Of a stretch of DNA of 8,862 nucleotides, positions 5,579 to 8,862 are shown piece by piece; the first letter of the stretch is position 1, and the number at the start of each line of letters is the position of its first letter. Location: assembly GCA_947594335.1 (NCBI GenBank), contig CANQEC010000092.1:1-8862 (forward strand), given 5' to 3'. This DNA is from an uncultured Lachnospiraceae bacterium (GTDB lineage: Bacteria; Bacillota; Clostridia; Lachnospirales; Lachnospiraceae). The notes under the pieces were generated by a model that did no database searches, was not told where the DNA came from, and saw only the letters and a list, made by a program, of their open reading frames with translations. The translations under genes and the position numbers were made by a program.

Positions 5579-5600
5579 GAAAATCCAGTAAAATATTCAA
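5572..5600 (-). promoter_or_regulatory. Sigma-70 promoter of the PucR gene
   Basis: On the minus strand a -35 TTGAAT (5600-5595) and a perfect -10 TATAAT (5577-5572) are 17 bases apart. It lies between the UroD-gene terminator and the PucR start, showing the regulator has its own promoter, with a leader of about 120 bases. Confidence 0.75.
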
Positions 5601-5613
5601 GTGGATTGTCAGC

Positions 5614-5666
5614 AAAAAAGAAGCGCCGCTTCGCGGAAGAAACTCTCATCCGCTTTGCAGCGCCTC
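5614..5666 (-). terminator. Rho-independent terminator of the transporter/UroD operon
   Basis: On the minus strand GAGGCGCTGC (5666-5657) pairs with GCGGCGCTTC (5629-5620), with wobbles, and an inner GCGGA/TCCGC stem sits above an AAA/GAA internal loop. Six T residues (5619-5614) follow. It ends the operon before the PucR promoter. Confidence 0.85.
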
Positions 5667-5730
5667 ATTTTCACAGATTTTTTATCTCAATGTATCAGCA
5701 GTCTGCCGTCCGCCATGTCATCGGAAATGC

Positions 5731-6780
5731 TTACATTCCCGGGAACATGACCTCCTCTTCCAGACGGCTTGCCTTGATCTCATCCAGGCTGCAGCCGAAC
5801 TTCTCGACATTGTAACGGTCGATCTCAGCGCCCAGCGTAGCGTATACATTCTTGTAAACGGAACCCGGGCCGCCCTGTGCGATACACGGAATGAAGTACT
5901 TATTTCCGCACTCATCCAGCGTCTTATAGACAACGTCATGAACCACTTCCGGCGTCCATCCCGGATAATCAACAAGCATGTTCTCGATGCCGCCCATGAA
6001 GGAGATCTTTCCGCCGTACTTCTTGATCAGCTCAGGAAGATTGTTGGTGGAGAAGCAGCCCTGCCAGATGTCGATGCCCATCTCGATCATGTCCGGAACG
6101 AGCGTAGCAGCGTAGCTGTCGGAATGATGGATAATTATATCAACGCCATGGTTGTGATAGTATCCATAAATCTCCTTATACGGATCTACGAAGAATTCCT
6201 CGAACATAGCCGGGGACATGAACGTCGTGTTCTGGCCGCCCCAGTCATCATGATGGAACAGCGTGTCCGGATGCAGCTTGTCGCAGATCAGCTCTGCCAG
6301 ACGAAGCTCATACTCGGTCAGATACTTGATCAGGTCATGCATCTCGTCCGGATACAGAGCAAGGTTCATCAGCGTTGCGGAAATCTCGCCCAGGTGATGG
6401 CACTGCTCGAACAGGCCGGGAGCTACGAAAGCAGCCTTCAGAGCCTTGGTGGTATCAACTGCGTCATACTGCTTTCTGAACATCTCCCACTCTTCCTCCG
6501 GGAAATCCAGTGACGGAGCATGTACATAGTCCTGCCAGTTCTCGATGTCCTTGATCACGACCTTCTCCGGCGTATGAACCGGGAAGCCTGCCGGAACGTT
6601 CTCCGGATAGCTGTAGGTGATGCCCCAGGCATTTGCGCAGTCCGGCTCGCCCTTGTTCGGACGTTTGCTGTGCAGGCCTGACGGATTCATGCGAAGCTTG
6701 ACAAACTCATACTGATTTACGAAACGATCCGGATTACCTCCGCGAATACACTCAAGGAGATTTTCTTTCGCTGTTAACAT
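5731..6780 (-). CDS. Uroporphyrinogen-decarboxylase (UroD) superfamily protein, probable methyltransferase type
   Basis: Complete 349-residue protein of the UroD/MtaA-MtbA/CmuA superfamily TIM barrel. Visible family landmarks: NPDRFVNQYEF near the N-terminus (16-26), HHDDWGGQ (176-183), where corrinoid-protein methyltransferases carry a D-D-W-G motif, IIIHHSDSYAATLVPDMIEMGIDIWQGC (215-242) in the position of the zinc-binding H-x-C segment, FMGGIEN (261-267) and PCIAQGGPG (298-306). It lacks haem-pathway context, so true uroporphyrinogen decarboxylase is unlikely. Alignment by eye puts Ser220 where the first zinc-ligand Cys is expected, while Cys299 could be the second. The ATG has a strong AGGAGG site nine bases upstream. 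It is the second gene of an operon with the GPH transporter (70-base gap) and is followed by a strong terminator. The substrate is unknown; no corrinoid protein or reactivase gene lies in the window. Confidence 0.85.
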   Translation of the reverse strand: MLTAKENLLECIRGGNPDRFVNQYEFVKLRMNPSGLHSKRPNKGEPDCANAWGITYSYPENVPAGFPVHTPEKVVIKDIENWQDYVHAPSLDFPEEEWEMFRKQYDAVDTTKALKAAFVAPGLFEQCHHLGEISATLMNLALYPDEMHDLIKYLTEYELRLAELICDKLHPDTLFHHDDWGGQNTTFMSPAMFEEFFVDPYKEIYGYYHNHGVDIIIHHSDSYAATLVPDMIEMGIDIWQGCFSTNNLPELIKKYGGKISFMGGIENMLVDYPGWTPEVVHDVVYKTLDECGNKYFIPCIAQGGPGSVYKNVYATLGAEIDRYNVEKFGCSLDEIKASRLEEEVMFPGM

Positions 6781-6850
6781 AGTTTTTACCCTCCTAAAAT
6801 AAATGATTTTTCAGTTTCTTTTTATGTATTTGATTGTTTTATGTGTCTGA

Positions 6851-8254
6851 TTACGCTGTCTTGCGCGCTTTGATATCAGCGGAGTACTTCTCAACATCGG
6901 CATCCTTGATGTGGTAGCCGACTGTGACAACCACAAGGCCGATCACGATCAGGATAGCCGGGATAACGGCGAATCCAACCGCGATACCGTTCTTAACCGC
7001 CGCGGAAGCCTCTTCCACTGCGATGCTGGCGTCAAAGCCTGTGATGGTAAGCACTGCGGAGATCAGGACGCCGCGGGAGATAACCGCGATCTTGATCGGA
7101 ACATTCAGGAATCCCATTACAGCGCCCGTACAGTTGACGCCGGTCTTCCACTCACTGTAGATCGCGCAGTTTGCCAGCATCGGGATGGTCATAGCCACCA
7201 CGAACGCGGCGAAGAAGCCTGCGATCGACATCAGGACGATAACGACGGTCGGAGTGTTTCTCATGACATACGCTCCGAAATAAAGAACCGCGATGCAGAT
7301 CATGGCAAGCTGATAGGTACCCTTGGCGGACATCTTCTGCGCAACCTTGCGGCTGACGACGGAACCGATAACTCCCGTTACATTGGAGAACAGCAGGAAT
7401 CTGGTCATGAAGCCTGCATCCATCGCAACATACTGTCCATAGTATACAACAAATGCGGAATAACAGAAGCTGTACATCATATAGAACATGTAGGAAATAA
7501 GAACGCCGAGGATCTGCGGATTGGAAGCGATCGCAGCGCCGATGCCGGCTGTCTTCTGATTTGATTCCTTGCGGGCCTGCGCCTCTCTCTGCAGTCTCGC
7601 AATTTCCTCCTCGCCCGTCTCCTCATAGCCCTTGAAAAGTACAAAGTGCGTGAAGTACAGAACTGCCATGACAACGCCCATTGCGAAAGCGGTAGCGGCG
7701 TAAGCATTCTGCTCACTGAGCTTTGCGGTAAAGAAAGCCACACAGCCAGGGCCTACATAGGAATAGGTCATCCTTGCCACGTAGGTCCACAGAGTACGGA
7801 CGGAGCTCAGCGCGTTACGGTCATCAGCTGTCTCACCCGCGACATTAACCATAGCCATATTCGCCACGTACGGAATATTCCACGCAATATGGCTCGATAT
7901 CGTACCGAAGATAATAATCAGCGCCGCGCCCATTCCGGCTCCGAACGCACGGTACTGCAGCAGATACAGGAACGGAACAACCCACGGAAGAACCGCCAGC
8001 CAGGAACGATAGCGGCCCCACTTCAGCGGCTTCATCTTGTTGATCATGATACCGTAGACCCAGGAAAGCGCGGCGTCCACCACGCTGCCTATCGTCTGGA
8101 TCATGGTCACCAGAGCCATCGGGAATTTTGCCACGTTTGTCAGGAAAAAGGCAAAATAGTACGTCTCGATGTTGGTCATCCAGTTGAAACCAAGATCGCC
8201 TACGCCATAAAACGTTTTCAGCGCTTTAGACAGCTGCTTTTTTTCTTTTGGCAT
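6851..8254 (-). CDS. GPH/MFS_2 family membrane transporter (cation symporter type)
   Basis: Complete 467-residue integral membrane protein of the glycoside-pentoside-hexuronide:cation symporter family (MFS_2, melibiose-permease-like), with about 12 hydrophobic segments. Diagnostic parts are the N-terminal FYGVGDLGFNW (15-25), SVVDAALSWVYG (57-68) in place of the usual DAxxDPxxG loop, the basic loop KPLKWGRYRSW (75-85), WNIPYVANMAMV (125-136) and the following TADDRNALSSVRT (142-154). A charged central loop (about 208-235, EETGEEEIARLQREAQARKE) divides the two six-helix halves. The acidic DP pair typical of sugar symporters reads DA here. The ATG has AAGGAG eight bases upstream. It is the first gene of the operon with the UroD-like gene, so it probably imports that enzyme's substrate; substrate class is not determinable, and GPH members near UroD-like genes are not necessarily sugar carriers. 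Confidence 0.88.
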   Translation of the reverse strand: MPKEKKQLSKALKTFYGVGDLGFNWMTNIETYYFAFFLTNVAKFPMALVTMIQTIGSVVDAALSWVYGIMINKMKPLKWGRYRSWLAVLPWVVPFLYLLQYRAFGAGMGAALIIIFGTISSHIAWNIPYVANMAMVNVAGETADDRNALSSVRTLWTYVARMTYSYVGPGCVAFFTAKLSEQNAYAATAFAMGVVMAVLYFTHFVLFKGYEETGEEEIARLQREAQARKESNQKTAGIGAAIASNPQILGVLISYMFYMMYSFCYSAFVVYYGQYVAMDAGFMTRFLLFSNVTGVIGSVVSRKVAQKMSAKGTYQLAMICIAVLYFGAYVMRNTPTVVIVLMSIAGFFAAFVVAMTIPMLANCAIYSEWKTGVNCTGAVMGFLNVPIKIAVISRGVLISAVLTITGFDASIAVEEASAAVKNGIAVGFAVIPAILIVIGLVVVTVGYHIKDADVEKYSADIKARKTA

Positions 8255-8290
8255 AAATATCTCTCCTTCTTGTGATAATATACGGATTTA

Positions 8291-8344
8291 TTCCAAACTA
8301 TCCGGAATTATTTGGAACATATGACTATTTTATAAAATTCCGGA
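8291..8344. promoter_or_regulatory. Overlapping inverted repeats in the transporter-operon control region
   Basis: Two perfect inverted repeats interlock within 54 bases: TTCCAAA (8291-8297) with TTTGGAA (8311-8317), and TCCGGAATT (8301-8309) with AATTCCGGA (8336-8344). The region is AT-rich and lies 37-90 bases upstream of the transporter ATG, where an operator would be expected. I could not settle on a -35/-10 pair; TATAAA-like tracts lie between the second pair of arms. Binding by the PucR regulator is a plausible guess only. Confidence 0.45.
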
Positions 8345-8410
8345 CAAAAAATCATCGTATCATGAGTTCAAAAAAAAGGGGGATAACCTCGTACTCGTAG
8401 TACTGAATAA

Positions 8411-8449
8411 CCAAAAGGCTTCGCAGATCCGTTCTGCGGTTCTTGCGGC
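8411..8449 (-). terminator. Weak terminator-like hairpin after the TPM-protein gene
   Basis: On the minus strand CGCAGA (8438-8433) pairs with TCTGCG (8427-8422) around a five-base loop. A possible outer GGC/GCC pair and four T residues follow. A second small stem, GTACT/AGTAC, at 8391-8404 precedes a C5T8 tract near 8368-8382. One of the two probably ends the TPM transcript. Confidence 0.4.
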
Positions 8450-8460
8450 CGCTTTACAGC

Positions 8461-8862
8461 TTAAAATTTCCCGCCGCCGCCTCCGGCCCTGCCTCCTGAG
8501 GACGTGGTATGGATGCTGCTTCCTCCTCCCCCGCCGGATGCGGGCGTGGACGGCGGCCTCTCAATCTTTGTGCGCGTGACGGTGCGGTAGAGGAAAAGAT
8601 CCTTTGCGCGCGTCAGATGAAGGCTTCCCTGCCTGACGTACTGGCGGGCTCCTCTCTCGTACGACACGCTGCGAAGCTGCGCCCGGAAGCCGAGGAGCAC
8701 AAGCAGCGCAGCCGCAAGGCCGAACCCGCAGGAAACCGCAAGCTTTACGCCAGACGAAACCGGCGCTCTGTATTCATGGTATACGTCATACGGCTTTCCT
8801 TTCTGCGCCTGTTTCAGAAAATCCTCCGCCATATCCGCGAATTTCAGGAACGCCCCATAATA
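8461..8862 (-). CDS. TPM-domain membrane protein, C-terminal part (runs off right edge)
   Basis: The last 133 residues of a protein whose frame stays open to the right edge; an internal Met at 8832 is not the start, because the codons above it (YYGAFLKFAD) continue the family sequence. The visible part has YYGAFLKFADMAEDFLKQAQKGKPYDV, the end of the TPM-associated segment, one transmembrane helix (about visible residues 38-56, VKLAVSCGFGLAAALLVLLGF), a stretch LRSVSYERGARQYVRQGSLHLTRAKDLFLYRTVTRTKI and a low-complexity Gly/Ser tail with GGGGGSS and GGAGGGGGKF. This tail layout is typical of clostridial TPM/YgcG-like proteins, anchored in the membrane with the TPM domain on one side. TPM relatives include phosphatases and photosystem repair proteins; the bacterial role is unknown. 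The family fits well, the function is open. Confidence 0.8.
   Translation of the reverse strand, partial: YYGAFLKFADMAEDFLKQAQKGKPYDVYHEYRAPVSSGVKLAVSCGFGLAAALLVLLGFRAQLRSVSYERGARQYVRQGSLHLTRAKDLFLYRTVTRTKIERPPSTPASGGGGGSSIHTTSSGGRAGGGGGKF

Noticed and set aside
5445..5615. Upstream extension of the PucR protein to a start at 5615
   Set aside because: The extension crosses the -35/-10 promoter at 5572-5600 and the inverted-repeat array, and the added 57 residues do not resemble the family. The GTG at 5444 has a good ribosome site and gives the usual N-terminus.
5731..6780. True haem-pathway uroporphyrinogen decarboxylase (hemE)
   Set aside because: The sequence has the corrinoid-methyltransferase-like DDWGGQ segment rather than the HemE substrate motifs, and it sits with a transporter and a PucR regulator, not haem genes.
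7646..8275. Plus-strand open frame of 209 codons opposite the transporter
   Set aside because: It is the antisense shadow of the GPH transporter, rich in His/Arg/Asn, with no domain.
8365..8382. A8G5 homopolymer tract as a phase-variation site
   Set aside because: It lies between genes, not in a coding frame or between identified -35 and -10 elements, and more likely belongs to the 3' end of the TPM transcript.

Overview
The window looks like a chromosomal stretch of an anaerobic Clostridia-type Firmicute, probably a Lachnospiraceae-like gut bacterium. This is inferred from moderate-to-high GC coding sequence with AT-rich promoters, strong AGGAGG-type ribosome sites, GTG starts, and the protein families present (TPM protein with a Gly-rich tail, PucR-type regulator, GPH transporter, UroD-like methyltransferase, LytTR regulators, an ABC-F of the Gram-positive type). 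No tRNA, rRNA, CRISPR array, integrase or insertion sequence was seen.

Layout. Positions 1-266 (minus) hold the N-terminus of a thiamine-pyrophosphate (TPP) enzyme that runs off the left edge. Upstream of it on the same strand is a SnoaL-like + LytTR regulator (578-1438) interrupted by exactly one in-frame amber codon at 1115-1117. An AT-rich divergent promoter region (1439-1620) separates it from a second, single-domain LytTR regulator on the plus strand (1621-2007). That region holds an 11/12-identical direct repeat with a 21-bp period, of the kind LytTR proteins bind, and a 15-bp palindrome. A good terminator (2040-2072) follows, then a complete ABC-F ATPase (2172-3809, plus). A 24-bp tandem duplication and a bidirectional terminator (3855-3890) close that half.

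The right half is all on the minus strand. Read in the direction of transcription it is: the C-terminus of a TPM-domain membrane protein (8461-8862), a GPH/MFS_2 sugar-type transporter (6851-8254), a UroD-superfamily protein (5731-6780) in an apparent operon with the transporter, a strong terminator, and a separately promoted PucR-family regulator (3966-5444). The transporter, the UroD-like enzyme and the PucR regulator look like one catabolic module: import of a small substrate, its processing by a probable methyl-transfer or decarboxylase-fold enzyme, and local control. The substrate cannot be told from sequence, and no corrinoid protein is encoded inside the window.

The most interesting points are the amber-interrupted regulator (pseudogene, variant or recoding), the LytTR-type direct repeat at its own promoter, the stacked inverted repeats in front of the PucR and transporter genes, and a lost H-loop histidine in the second ATPase domain of the ABC-F protein. 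None of the seven intact stop codons seen ends in TAG, which is suggestive but weak.
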